A DNA stretch of 64,000 bases from Microbacterium maritypicum MF109 (GTDB lineage: Bacteria > Actinomycetota > Actinomycetes > Actinomycetales > Microbacteriaceae): the NCBI RefSeq assembly GCF_000455825.1, contig NZ_ATAO01000002.1, forward strand, positions 109,497 through 173,496. Direction: 5' to 3'. The notes under the pieces were generated by a model. It saw only the letters and a program-made list of their open reading frames with translations. It was not told the origin of the DNA and searched no databases. Both the position numbers and the translations under genes were made by a program. Below are positions 8,409 to 17,301 of the stretch, in pieces (the stretch's first letter is position 1; each line of letters begins with the position of its first letter).

Positions 8409-9203
8409 CTACCAGGTCAGCGGGTCGAGCCGCAGGTAGAAGTCCTGACGGGCAGAGTCGAGATCGATGCCGTACCGCGCAGCGAAGTCCTCGTCCGCCC
8501 GACGGGCGGTGCTCTCGTCGGGCCACGTCTCGCGGGCGTTCGCCAGGAGCAGGGCGATGTCGGCGTAGGGGTCGGCACGCCCGAGCCGGCCGACATCGAT
8601 GAGTCCGGCGACGTGCGAGCCGTCGGGCGCGATCAGGATGTTCGGCAGGCAGAAGTCGCCGTGGCAGACCACCGCTTCTGCCTGCTCCTGGACGATCCGT
8701 CGCGGGAGCTCGCTCTCGAGGTCGGCGAGGATCCGCGACGGCGGCACATCCTGCAGCGCGACGGGCAGGAACTCGGTCTGCACCCGGTCCTCGGCGACCG
8801 TCGCTCTGGCTGCCGTCATCATCCCGTCCACTCCCCGGCCGTAGGGGCAGTCGGACACCGGGACGGCGTGGAGACGCCGCAGGATGTCGGCGATCGCCGG
8901 CCACGCCGCACGCAGACCGGCCGCATCGAGCCGGTCGGCGGGGACTCCCTCCACCGCCGAGGTCACGAGGGCACCGCCGTGCGCGGTGAGACGCCACTCG
9001 ATCACCGACGGACCGGGGATGCCGACGCTCGCGAGCCATGCGATCCGGTCGCGCTCGGCCGCCAGTTCGTCCACCTGCGACGAGGGGACCACCTTGACGT
9101 ATCGCCCACCGGCCTCATCGCGAAGCACGGCCGCGCCCGACTCGCCACTCTCCACGGGCAGCCAGTCCGCACCATCGGGGAGCAGTTCTGCGGGAATGTG
9201 CAT
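8409..9203 (-). CDS. APH(3'')-type aminoglycoside O-phosphotransferase
   Basis: 264 residues. Kinase-like fold with the catalytic VVCHGDFCLPNIL (HGD 181-183, Asn188) and the metal-binding aspartate in GLIDVGRLGRADPYAD (Asp203). The beginning DWLPVESGESGAAV and the end FYLRLDPLTW closely match, from memory, the streptomycin 3''-kinase StrA/APH(3'')-Ib, which transfers phosphate from ATP to streptomycin. So the likely activity is streptomycin phosphorylation, but chromosomal homologues may have other substrates. Start ATG 9203 is preferred over an in-frame start at 9221 because GGGAAG lies 8 bases before it. No mobile element flanks it. Confidence 0.8.
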   Translation of the reverse strand: MHIPAELLPDGADWLPVESGESGAAVLRDEAGGRYVKVVPSSQVDELAAERDRIAWLASVGIPGPSVIEWRLTAHGGALVTSAVEGVPADRLDAAGLRAAWPAIADILRRLHAVPVSDCPYGRGVDGMMTAARATVAEDRVQTEFLPVALQDVPPSRILADLESELPRRIVQEQAEAVVCHGDFCLPNILIAPDGSHVAGLIDVGRLGRADPYADIALLLANARETWPDESTARRADEDFAARYGIDLDSARQDFYLRLDPLTW

Positions 9204-9231
9204 CTGCTCATCTTCCCGCACCGGACCCGCT

Positions 9232-9286
9232 CCGGTCGCACCTGATGCTGCCCGATCGTCGACGGGACGACAGCAGGTGCGACCGG
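9232..9286. repeat. Long perfect inverted repeat (hairpin)
   Basis: Arms CCGGTCGCACCTG (9232-9244) and CAGGTGCGACCGG (9274-9286), 13 bp perfect, separated by 29 bases that themselves contain CCCG...CGGG (9251-9266). It lies between the end of the flavoprotein gene and the start of the kinase gene, both on the minus strand. It could be a factor-independent terminator without a T-tract, a protein-binding site, or a REP-like element. Confidence 0.8.
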
Positions 9287-9305
9287 AAGCAGCCGCAGTG
9301 TGCTC

Positions 9306-11036
9306 TTACTCGACGAGCTTGCCCGCGGTGTCGACCTCCCGCATGAGCTCCGCGATCTCCGGCGAGATCTCCGGGATCGCCTCGCGGGTCACGCCGTCCT
9401 TCGGCGACCACACCAGGTTCACCTGCAACGTGGGATCGGTGTCGGGGAAGTCGCTGCGGTTGTGGCATCCGCGGGTCTCCCGCCGCTCCAGCGCGGCCTC
9501 GAGGGTGGCCCGGGCGGCGAGTGCCGATGCCTTGAGGTCGAACGCATGCGCGAGATCCTGGAACCCGGCGATGTCGGGGTGGATGCCGATGTCCTCCATG
9601 CGCCCCTCGATCATGTCGAGGTCGGCGAGACCGGCGCGCAGCCCCTCCTCCGAGCGCACCACACCGGCGTACTCGGTCATGAGGTTGCGGATCGCGCGCT
9701 GCAATGCACGGACGTTCTCGCGCCCCTCGGCCGCCAGCAGATGGTCGATCTCGGCCCGCGCTTCCGCCACCGCGGTCGCCGACCGGCGCTGCGCGTCGAG
9801 CCCCGCCGCATGCTCCATTGCCGCCTGACCGACGATGCGTCCGTAGACGAGGAGTTCGATGAGCGAGTTGCCGCCGAGACGATTCGCGCCGTGCAGACCG
9901 CTCGACGCCTCGCCGATCGCATAGAGGCCGTCGACGTCGGTCTGGTGGTCTTCCGGACGCACCCAGACGCCGCCCATCGAGTAGTGCGCGGTCGGCGCGA
10001 TCTCGATCGGATCGGTCGTGATGTCGAGCATCTGCAGCTCCATCATCGTCTGATAGACGCGCGGCAGACGGGTCATGATCGTCTCGCGCGGCAGGTGCGA
10101 GACGTCGAGCCAGACGCCGCCGTTCTCGGTGCCGCGCCCTTCCTGGATCTCGGTGTATGCGGCGAGCGCGACGCGGTCACGGGTCGAGAGCTCCATCCGC
10201 TCGGGGTCGTACTTCGCCATGAATCGCTCGCCGAGGGCGTTGCGGAGGATTCCGCCTTCACCGCGTGCAGCCTCGGAGATCAGGGTTCCCGCTGCGCTCT
10301 CCGGCTCGATGATGCCCGACGGATGGAACTGCACGAGTTCGGGGTCGCGGAGCCGCGCGCCGGCGTCCACCGCGAGACGGAAGGAGTCGCCGGTGTTCTC
10401 GTCGCGGCGGGACGAGGTGCGCCGCCAGATGCGGTTGTGTCCGCCCGCGGCGAGGATCACGGCGTCCGCGTGGATGAGGTAGCGGGTGCCGTCGGCCTGG
10501 TCGAAGCCGTAGGCGCCGAACACGACGTTGTCGCGCACGAGCAGGCGCGTGATGTAGACGTGGTCGAGGATCGGGACCTCGAGCTGCTCAGCCTTGCGCA
10601 CGAGGGTGCGCTGGATCTCGAGGCCCGTGTAGTCGCCGGCGAACGCGGTGCGGCGGAAGGTGTGGGCGCCGAAGAAGCGCTGCGAGATGCGGCCGTCGTC
10701 TTCGCGGGCGAAGTCCATGCCCCAGCGCTCGAGGTCGCGGATGCCACGCTCGGCACCCTGCGTCACGATCTCGACGGTGTGCGGGTTGGCGAGCAGGTAG
10801 CTCTCCTTGATGGTGTCGGCTGCGTGCTGCTGCCAGCTGTCGTCGGCATCCATCGTGCCGAGCGCCGCGTTGATGCCGCCGGCGGCGAGCGACGTGTGCG
10901 CATCCTGCCGCGGTCGTTTCCCCACGGCGAGCACGTCCACGCCGTGTTCGGCGATCTCGATCGCCGCCCGCAGACCCGACCCTCCAGTGCCGATGACGAG
11001 GACCGTGGTGGATATCTGTCGTTCGCGCGTAGCCAT
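9306..11036 (-). CDS. Stand-alone flavoprotein of the fumarate reductase / succinate dehydrogenase / aspartate oxidase family
   Basis: 576 residues from ATG 11036. N-terminal FAD fold VLVIGTGGSGLRAAIEIAE, flavin-site segment HTSLAAGGINAAL, active-site region HTFRRTAFAGDYTG, QFHPSGI, GEGGILRN and HYSMGGVW, and the C-terminal helical domain with ALERRETRGCHNRSDFP. The family oxidises or reduces succinate/fumarate or aspartate with covalent or non-covalent FAD. No iron-sulfur or membrane subunit and no nadA/nadC are adjacent, so it is not a classical SdhABCD or NadB operon member. It is divergent from a LysR gene that probably controls it. The start is set by TAGCGT 7 bases upstream; a GTG at 11045 would fall inside that -10. 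Confidence 0.85.
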   Translation of the reverse strand: MATRERQISTTVLVIGTGGSGLRAAIEIAEHGVDVLAVGKRPRQDAHTSLAAGGINAALGTMDADDSWQQHAADTIKESYLLANPHTVEIVTQGAERGIRDLERWGMDFAREDDGRISQRFFGAHTFRRTAFAGDYTGLEIQRTLVRKAEQLEVPILDHVYITRLLVRDNVVFGAYGFDQADGTRYLIHADAVILAAGGHNRIWRRTSSRRDENTGDSFRLAVDAGARLRDPELVQFHPSGIIEPESAAGTLISEAARGEGGILRNALGERFMAKYDPERMELSTRDRVALAAYTEIQEGRGTENGGVWLDVSHLPRETIMTRLPRVYQTMMELQMLDITTDPIEIAPTAHYSMGGVWVRPEDHQTDVDGLYAIGEASSGLHGANRLGGNSLIELLVYGRIVGQAAMEHAAGLDAQRRSATAVAEARAEIDHLLAAEGRENVRALQRAIRNLMTEYAGVVRSEEGLRAGLADLDMIEGRMEDIGIHPDIAGFQDLAHAFDLKASALAARATLEAALERRETRGCHNRSDFPDTDPTLQVNLVWSPKDGVTREAIPEISPEIAELMREVDTAGKLVE

Positions 11037-11107
11037 GCGATCCACGCTAGTTAGGGGATCCTAATAACTCCAATGCATAGTTCGAGTTGAAACGATGCGG
11101 GTAGGCT
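11037..11107. promoter_or_regulatory. Divergent leaderless promoters with central palindrome (flavoprotein / LysR)
   Basis: Leftward: TAGCGT (11049-11044), 7 bases, ATG 11036. Rightward: TAGGCT (11102-11107), 6 bases, ATG 11114. Between them lies the inverted repeat TTAGG-GGAT-CCTAA (11051-11064), directly upstream of the leftward -10, a likely LysR operator because LysR regulators usually bind between their own gene and a divergent target. Confidence 0.6.
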
Positions 11108-11113
11108 ATGGTC

Positions 11114-12043
11114 ATGAACCTCGAGCAACTCCGCGGGTTCGTCGAGGTCGCGCGTCTCGGACACTTCACCCGCGCCTCCGAGCACCTGCATCTGGCGCAG
11201 CCGTCGTTGAGCCGGCAGATCTCCACGCTCGAGCGCGAACTGGGCGCGGAACTGTTCCACCGCGCACGCGGCCACATCGCGCTGACAGCCGCCGGCGAGA
11301 CCCTCCTCCCCCGCGCGCAGCGCATGCTCGCCGAGGCCGACGCCATCCGCGACGAGATGGGCGAGCTGGCCGGACTCCGCCGTGGACGCGTGCGCCTGGG
11401 CGCCCCTCCGACGCTCTGCATCAGCCTGGTCGCCGAGGCCATCCGCGCTTTCCATTCCGCGCATCCCGGCATCGATCTGCACCTGACGGAGAGCGGCTCT
11501 CGCCGACTCGTCGAGGAGCTCGCGGTCGGCGCCGTCGACATCGCCCTCATCACCGAGTCCGAAGGACCTCCTCCCTCGGGATTCAGCCTGACGCGGACCC
11601 CGCTCCTCACCGAGGAGCTGGTCGTCGTCTCGGCCGCGAGCGAGCCACCGGTGTCGAGTTCGGCGTCGATGACGCTTCACCACCTCGCCACCCTCCCCCT
11701 GATCGCCCTCGACGAGACCTACGAGCTTCGAGCCACCACCGATGCGGCTTTCCGCGCCGAGGGACTCCGACCCACCCATGTGCTCGAGGGCGCCGAGATG
11801 GATGCGGTGCTGCGTTTCGTCGAGCGCGGCGTCGGCGTCGCGGTGGTGCCGGCCATGGTTCTGCTCGATCGCCCCGCTCTTCGTTCGGTGCGGCTGACGC
11901 ACCCCATGATGACCCGCACGGTGAGCCTCGCCCACCGTGCAGACGTCACTCCGGCCGTTGCCGTCGCCGCGATCCGCCAGGTGATCGTCGCCACCGCCGC
12001 GGACGTCGCCGACCGCGACCCGGCGATCACCAGCCTGCTCTGA
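11114..12043 (+). CDS. LysR-family transcriptional regulator
   Basis: 309 residues. N-terminal winged helix-turn-helix MNLEQLRGFVEVARLGHFTRASEHLHLAQPSLS (residues 1-60), then a substrate-binding domain with the GRVRLGAPPTLCISLV start of subdomain I. Regulates most likely the divergent flavoprotein gene. An ATG at 11108 is also in frame, but it sits immediately after the -10 TAGGCT and could not be transcribed from it; ATG 11114 is 6 bases after the -10 and fits a leaderless message. The gene converges with the siderophore operon. Effector unknown. Confidence 0.9.
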   Translation: MNLEQLRGFVEVARLGHFTRASEHLHLAQPSLSRQISTLERELGAELFHRARGHIALTAAGETLLPRAQRMLAEADAIRDEMGELAGLRRGRVRLGAPPTLCISLVAEAIRAFHSAHPGIDLHLTESGSRRLVEELAVGAVDIALITESEGPPPSGFSLTRTPLLTEELVVVSAASEPPVSSSASMTLHHLATLPLIALDETYELRATTDAAFRAEGLRPTHVLEGAEMDAVLRFVERGVGVAVVPAMVLLDRPALRSVRLTHPMMTRTVSLAHRADVTPAVAVAAIRQVIVATAADVADRDPAITSLL

Positions 12044-12073
12044 TCGCGCTCCACGAGACCGCACATCCACGGT

Positions 12074-12102
12074 CCCGCACATCCATCGCCCGGATGCGCG
12101 GG
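12074..12102. terminator. Possible bidirectional terminator hairpin
   Basis: CCCGCACATCC (12074-12084) and GGATGCGCGGG (12092-12102) pair at 10 of 11 positions across a 7-base loop, between the convergent lysR gene and siderophore operon. There is no T-tract on either side, so activity is uncertain. Confidence 0.4.
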
Positions 12103-12139
12103 ATGCCGAGGACGTCGCGAACCACCGCTGGTCATCCGC

Positions 12140-13927
12140 TCACCCTCCCTGGGTCGACAGCGGAATGGGCGACGAGCTGCGCGCCCGACCGATGGGATTG
12201 TCGAGCGTTCCGGCGTACATGAGGGAAGCGGACTGGTCCGCGAGGTCCACCATGCGCAGCGTGTTGCGCAGTTGCAGACGATTCAGGCACGAATGGGCGA
12301 ATGCATCGGCCCGCAGATCGACGAGTGACTCGAGGTCGGGATGCCCATCGGCATGCTCATCGACCGTCTCTCCGACCAGGCGCCAGAAGTCCCCCTCAGT
12401 CAGGGTGCCGTCGATGTGGAGGATGCCCGCCAGGTGCCGGAGCACCCCATCGAAGACGTCGGTGAAGACGGCGAGCGCCTTCTCCTCGTCGCCGACGGGG
12501 GCGACGATGCGTCGCACCTCCTCCGGCAGCGTGCGCTCGGACAGGAGCGCCACTTCCTCACCGATGTCCTTCATGAACACACCGGTCGGCACGTTCCCCT
12601 CGAGGATGAGGATGAGGTTCTCGCCGTGCGGCATGAACGCGAGATCGTGGGCCAGCAGGCTGTGCACGATCGGCCGGAGATACGCGCGAAGGAACCGGTG
12701 GACCCACGCGGTCGCGGGGATACCGGAAGCACGGATGAGCGTGGTGACCACCGAGACGCCCTCGCTGTCGCGATGCAGGAGCGACGCCAGAGTCGCCAGT
12801 CGCTCAGCCCCGGCTGCCAACGGCACAGGGCTCTCACGCCAGAGGGCGGCCAGCATCTTGCGGTGGGCGGACGGCTGTGCGGTGCGGTGGTACACGTCGC
12901 CCGTGTAGCCGATCGACGCGCGCTCCCGGAGCACTCGGAAGCCGGCATCCGCGAATGTCGGGTCGGCGGCCACGAGCTCGGCCACCCAGTCGTTGATCGC
13001 GGGTGTGACGCGCATGTACGCCGGAGAGAGCCCCCGAAGGAACCCCATGTTCTGCACAGCGAGCGCCGTCTTCACGTAGTGCCGATGCGGATGGGAGACG
13101 TTGAACATGGTGCGCACCGATTGCTGGGCGCGATAGTCGTCTTCGCTCTCGCCGATGTAGACGAGGTCGCGTCGGGCGAGGTCGGGGGCGAAGGTGATGG
13201 TCACGCGGTTCTCCCACTGCCACGGGTGCACCGGCAGCAGGTGGAAGTCGGCCGGCTCCTCGCCGAGGTCGCGAAGACGGGTGGCGAAGCGATCGCGTTC
13301 GGTCGGACTCAACTCGCCCGAAAGCAGGGTCTCCTCGGTGAGATCGGCGCCGAGGGCCAGATGCGATGCTGACCGTCGCGCGGCGACCCACACCAGGCGG
13401 AACGACCGGGCGGCCTCGGGAGCGAAGGTGGCATGATCCGAGACACCGAAGCCGATGCGCCCGTTGTTCGCGACGAAACCAGGGTGCCCCTCGGTCATCG
13501 CCGCCTCGATCGTCTGGAAGTCGGCGCCGGCCAGCTCCCGCGCCGACAGCCCACCCCGCGCGATCTTGAACATCGAGCCGGCGAGCGTGGACGCGATCTC
13601 TTCCAGGTACAACGGGAGAAGCTCATCCGACAGGCCGAGGGTCGGCTGCAGCTCGAGGATCAGCTGCTGCGCGTCCAGCACGGCATCTGTACCGTCGATG
13701 AGGCGACGGATGCTGCTCTCCTCGATGATCCAGTGCTCCAGCTCGGTACGCATGGCGCGGAACCGGTACTCGACGGCGGTGGAGGGCACACCGACGCGCC
13801 AACCATCGCCGGAGGGCTCCGGGGCGATCAGCCGTTCGTGGCTGAACTCCGCGAGAGCCTTGGCCACCAGGTGACGCTGTGCGCGCTCCAGCGAATCGAT
13901 CGTCAGGTGGGCGGCGGGGGCGATCAT
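12140..13927 (-). CDS. desD: DesD-type NRPS-independent siderophore synthetase (IucA/IucC family)
   Basis: 595 residues from ATG 13927. Carries family landmarks EGHPGFVANNGRIGFG (ATP/citrate-type pocket), LLPVHPWQWEN, HRHYVKTALAVQNMGFLRG and FMPHGENLILILE. In desferrioxamine synthesis DesD uses ATP to condense and cyclise N-hydroxy-N-succinyl (or acetyl) cadaverine units into ferrioxamine E/B-type trihydroxamates in the cytoplasm. It is the last gene of the operon; its ATG overlaps the stop of desC as ATGA, which is why this start is chosen over a longer in-frame one inside desC. The product ends SSSPIPLSTQGG. Confidence 0.92.
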   Translation of the reverse strand: MIAPAAHLTIDSLERAQRHLVAKALAEFSHERLIAPEPSGDGWRVGVPSTAVEYRFRAMRTELEHWIIEESSIRRLIDGTDAVLDAQQLILELQPTLGLSDELLPLYLEEIASTLAGSMFKIARGGLSARELAGADFQTIEAAMTEGHPGFVANNGRIGFGVSDHATFAPEAARSFRLVWVAARRSASHLALGADLTEETLLSGELSPTERDRFATRLRDLGEEPADFHLLPVHPWQWENRVTITFAPDLARRDLVYIGESEDDYRAQQSVRTMFNVSHPHRHYVKTALAVQNMGFLRGLSPAYMRVTPAINDWVAELVAADPTFADAGFRVLRERASIGYTGDVYHRTAQPSAHRKMLAALWRESPVPLAAGAERLATLASLLHRDSEGVSVVTTLIRASGIPATAWVHRFLRAYLRPIVHSLLAHDLAFMPHGENLILILEGNVPTGVFMKDIGEEVALLSERTLPEEVRRIVAPVGDEEKALAVFTDVFDGVLRHLAGILHIDGTLTEGDFWRLVGETVDEHADGHPDLESLVDLRADAFAHSCLNRLQLRNTLRMVDLADQSASLMYAGTLDNPIGRARSSSPIPLSTQGG

Positions 13928-14505
13928 GCGCGTCCCTCTCGGTCGAGGCGGATCAGGTCGGACGCCGCGAAGCCGGCGCGGGTGCACACCGAGAGCATCG
14001 CGGTCTTGAGGTGCCCGCCCTCGTCGATGACGACGTGGCGCACCTCGTCGAAGCCGGCGCGCACGTTCTTCGCGCGGATGCGCGCGTTGCGCACATCCGG
14101 TTCGACGACCACGCGCTCCGCGCCGAGCTCATCGAAGCACCACGACATCACGGCGGCGAACACCGCATCGGTCAGCCCGTGTCGGGGGTCCTCGCCCGGA
14201 GGCGACACCAGGACGTGCATGCCGATGTCGCCCGGCACCGCGTCGTGGACCTCTGTCAGCAGCACCTGCGCCGGGTCATAGGTCTCGGCGTAGAACAGCG
14301 GGACCTCGTCGACCAGCCCGAGCCACGCCTGCTGGGCGGGATCAGCATCGACAGCGGCGAGATAGGCCGCGACGGCGGGGACATCCAGGTCGGTCATGCC
14401 CCAGTACGCCGAATGGGGATCGGCCAGCCAGCGGTGCAGGATAGCCGCGTCCCGAAGGGGGCTGGCGACGGTGAGCGATACTCCGATCCCGGTCGTCGTC
14501 GTCAT
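13924..14505 (-). CDS. desC: DesC-type acyl-CoA:hydroxydiamine N-acyltransferase (GNAT)
   Basis: 193 residues of the IucB/AlcB/MbtK GNAT branch. Visible features are LVDEVPLFYAETYDP, the acceptor strand GDIGMHVLVSPPGEDPRHGLTDAVF, and MSWCFDELGAERVVVEPDVRNARIRAKNVRAGF (coenzyme A binding helix and strand). It acylates N-hydroxycadaverine with acetyl- or succinyl-CoA to make the hydroxamate. It overlaps desB by 4 bases upstream and desD by 4 bases downstream, so the three are translated in coupled fashion. Confidence 0.9.
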   Translation of the reverse strand: MTTTTGIGVSLTVASPLRDAAILHRWLADPHSAYWGMTDLDVPAVAAYLAAVDADPAQQAWLGLVDEVPLFYAETYDPAQVLLTEVHDAVPGDIGMHVLVSPPGEDPRHGLTDAVFAAVMSWCFDELGAERVVVEPDVRNARIRAKNVRAGFDEVRHVVIDEGGHLKTAMLSVCTRAGFAASDLIRLDREGRA

Positions 14506-15827
14506 CGCACGACCGCCCCGGGCACGGTGGACTCCCGGAGGGCATCGGCGGGGACACCGAAGTCCTGGAACGCGATGCGGCGCTCGATCGGGTAGACCTC
14601 TCGACCGAGGATCGACGAGAGGATCGACGAGTTGCGCCAGGCGCCGAAGCCGAGGTCCGGGGCGGTCAACCCATGGGTGTGCTCTTCACCGTTCTGCACG
14701 AAGACCCGCCCGCGTCCGCCGTCGACGCTGTAGTCGCGCGCGACGTCCATCCTGCCCAGAGCATCCCAGTCCAGACGGTCGGCGATGCCCTGCAGGAAAG
14801 GCGGCGTCTGGGCAGAGTACCCCGTGGCGAGGATGAGCGAGGCCGTCTCCCTGTCGTGCTGCTCTCCGAGCTGGCCGTGCCGCAACGAGAGCCGGAAGCG
14901 CACGCCGTCCCACTCGGCGGCGGTGACCTCGGTATCGGCGAGGAGCGTCGTGGGCACTGGACCTTCGGCGCTGAGCCGATAGAGGGTGTCGTAGATGTCG
15001 TCGATGAGGTCGCAGGAGACACCCTTGTAGAGGCTCCGCTGCTCCCGACTCAGGTGCTGCCGCAGTGCGAGGGGAAGGCGATGGAAGTGATCGGTGTACT
15101 CCGGTGAGGTCATCTCCAGGGTGAGCTTCGTGTACTCCATGGGGAAGAACCGCGGCGACCGGGTGATCCAGTCGAGACGATAGCCGCCCTCGCGCGCGCC
15201 CTCGAGGAGATCGCGGTAGATCTCGGCCGCCGACTGGCCGCTGCCGACCACCGTGATCGAATCCGTCGCGCGAAGCGCATCACGATTCTCCAGGTATGCC
15301 GAGCTGTGCACGGCACGGCCGGAGATGTCGCGGAGAGCCGTCGGGATCGTGGGGCTCGTGCCGACCCCGACGACGACGTGTCGGGCGCGCAGTGTGCGCT
15401 CCTCGCCGGTGTCGGTGCGCATCGCCTGCACGATGTAGACGTCGTCGACAGGGTCATGCTCGACCCGCACGACCTCGTGATTCCAGTGCAGCTGGTGCAG
15501 CTGCTCGGCCGCCCAGCGGCAGTACGCGTCATATTCGGTACGCAGCGCATAGAAGCTCTCACGGATGTAGAACGGGTAGAGCCGCCCCGATTGCTTCAAC
15601 CAGTTGAGGAAGGAGAAGCGCGAGGTGGGATCGGCCATAGTGACCAGGTCGGCCAGGAACGGCACCTGGATGGTCGAGCCCTCGATCATCATCCCGGGGT
15701 GCCATCGGAAGCATTCCGCACGGTCGAGGAACACCGCGTCCACCCCGAGCGGATCCGCGAGACAGGCGAGCCCCAGGTTGAACGGGCCGATGCCGATGCC
15801 GACGACGTCGTGCACGTGCGCGGTCAT
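14502..15827 (-). CDS. desB: DesB-type FAD/NADPH-dependent amine N-monooxygenase
   Basis: 441 residues, typical for lysine N6-hydroxylase/ornithine N5-oxygenase enzymes. N-terminal FAD motif GIGIGPFNLGLA (11-22), substrate region PFLADLVTMADPTSRFSFLNWL, NADPH-binding GSGQSAAEIYRDLL, and ATGYSAQTPPFL (the ATGY motif) in the C-terminal part. In this operon context the substrate is cadaverine, which is N-hydroxylated with O2. Start overlaps the stop of desA by 4 bases. Confidence 0.93.
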   Translation of the reverse strand: MTAHVHDVVGIGIGPFNLGLACLADPLGVDAVFLDRAECFRWHPGMMIEGSTIQVPFLADLVTMADPTSRFSFLNWLKQSGRLYPFYIRESFYALRTEYDAYCRWAAEQLHQLHWNHEVVRVEHDPVDDVYIVQAMRTDTGEERTLRARHVVVGVGTSPTIPTALRDISGRAVHSSAYLENRDALRATDSITVVGSGQSAAEIYRDLLEGAREGGYRLDWITRSPRFFPMEYTKLTLEMTSPEYTDHFHRLPLALRQHLSREQRSLYKGVSCDLIDDIYDTLYRLSAEGPVPTTLLADTEVTAAEWDGVRFRLSLRHGQLGEQHDRETASLILATGYSAQTPPFLQGIADRLDWDALGRMDVARDYSVDGGRGRVFVQNGEEHTHGLTAPDLGFGAWRNSSILSSILGREVYPIERRIAFQDFGVPADALRESTVPGAVVR

Positions 15828-17284
15828 GCCGTCGCCTCCGCGGCGACGAGATCCGGCGATATGCCCGCGAGAGCAGTCGCCGCGTCCTTCACGATGTCCA
15901 GGATCGTTCGGACGTCGTCGAGGGTGGCTTCCGGGTTGAGGAGAGTCAGTTTCAGGCAGGGCCGTCCGTCGATCACCGTCTTCGCGACGAGTGCACGGCC
16001 GGATTCGAAGAGCACGCGCCGGACCCCCGCGACGAGCTCATCCTGCACTGCGGGCGGCACATCCCCGGGACGCGCGCGGAAGAGCACGGTGCTGAGCTGG
16101 GTGCGACCCACCAGCTCGAGTTCGGGATCGGCGTCGACCAGATCGCCGGCGGCCGTGGCGAGATCGATGACCGCGTCGAACAGCTCGCCGACCTGCGCCG
16201 TCCCCATCGATCGGAGCGTCGCCCACAGCTTCAGCGCGTCGAAACGGCGCGTGGTCTGCAGCGACTTGTCCACCTGATTGGGTTCGTCGTTCTCCCGCGG
16301 GTTGAGGTAATCGGCGTGCCAGGCGCCCGCAACCAGATCCCGGGGGTCGCGCACGAGCAGGGCGCTGGAGGAGACGGGCTGGAAGAAGCTCTTGTGGAAA
16401 TCGACGGTGACGGACCGTGCCCGTTCGATGCCTGCAAGAAGGTGCCGGCGCCGGGACGAGACCAGGAGTCCTCCTCCGTAGGCAGCGTCGACGTGCAGCC
16501 ACAGACCGCGGGCGTCGCACACCGCGGCGATGCTCGCGAGCGGGTCGATCACGCCGCGGTCCGTAGTGCCTGCGGTGGCGACGACGGCGATGGGCACCCG
16601 TCCCTCCGCCACAGCCGCAGAGACCGCCGCATCGAGGTCAGCCGGAAGCATCCGCCCTGCACTGTCGTCGGCCACCTCGATGACCGCATCGTCGGCGAGG
16701 CCGAGCAGCAGCGACGACTTGCCGACGCTGAAATGACTGGATGCCGTGGCGAAGACGACCAAGCGAGACATCGACGTCGTACGCGAGCCGCCGACCGCCG
16801 CCAGTGCCGCCTCTCTGGCGAGGAACAGCGCATGGAGGTTCGACTGCGTGCCCCCGGAGGTGAAGATGCCGTCGCCCGAGGCGAACCCCACCCATCCCGT
16901 CACGGCCTCGATCAGCCGACGCTCCATCAGCGTGCCCACCGTCGACTGGTCGTAGGTGTCGACCGAGGTGTTGACCGCGGCGAGGATCGTCTCGGCCGCG
17001 ACGGCGGGGAGCGCCACCGGGCAGTTCAGGTGCGCCGCATACAGGGGGTGGTGAAACCACACGGCGTGGGCGAGGAAGAGATCATCGATCTCACGGATGG
17101 CCGACGCGGTGCCGATGCCGGAGCCGGCGAGGTCGACCCGATCGACGAGTTTCTGCAGCTCTGCGAGCGAGGCGCCGGACGTGGGTTGTGTGGTTTCGGT
17201 GAACCTTGCGGCCACCCGAGACGCCGTGCGTGCGATCTGGGAGCGGTAGACGTCGACGGTCGAGGAAGTGAGCAGCTCAGTCAC
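15824..17284 (-). CDS. desA: DesA-type PLP-dependent lysine decarboxylase
   Basis: 486 residues of the group II PLP decarboxylase family (DDC-like). The pyridoxal lysine lies in SVTVDFHKSFFQP, with HVDAAYGGG before it and SGGTQSNLHALFLARE in the N-terminal half. In desferrioxamine synthesis DesA converts lysine to cadaverine. Start choice: a TTG at 17293 would directly abut AGGAG, whereas GTG 17284 is 9 bases after it, so GTG 17284 is preferred. First gene of the four-gene operon; an IdeR/DtxR-like box sits 18 bases upstream, predicting repression by iron. Confidence 0.92.
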   Translation of the reverse strand: MTELLTSSTVDVYRSQIARTASRVAARFTETTQPTSGASLAELQKLVDRVDLAGSGIGTASAIREIDDLFLAHAVWFHHPLYAAHLNCPVALPAVAAETILAAVNTSVDTYDQSTVGTLMERRLIEAVTGWVGFASGDGIFTSGGTQSNLHALFLAREAALAAVGGSRTTSMSRLVVFATASSHFSVGKSSLLLGLADDAVIEVADDSAGRMLPADLDAAVSAAVAEGRVPIAVVATAGTTDRGVIDPLASIAAVCDARGLWLHVDAAYGGGLLVSSRRRHLLAGIERARSVTVDFHKSFFQPVSSSALLVRDPRDLVAGAWHADYLNPRENDEPNQVDKSLQTTRRFDALKLWATLRSMGTAQVGELFDAVIDLATAAGDLVDADPELELVGRTQLSTVLFRARPGDVPPAVQDELVAGVRRVLFESGRALVAKTVIDGRPCLKLTLLNPEATLDDVRTILDIVKDAATALAGISPDLVAAEATA

Positions 17285-17301
17285 GATGGACAACTCCTAA
17301 G

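Noticed and set aside
8409..9286. Kinase gene plus inverted repeat as a mobile resistance cassette
   Set aside because: The inverted repeat lies on one side only, no transposase or target duplication is visible, and the flanks are ordinary genes.
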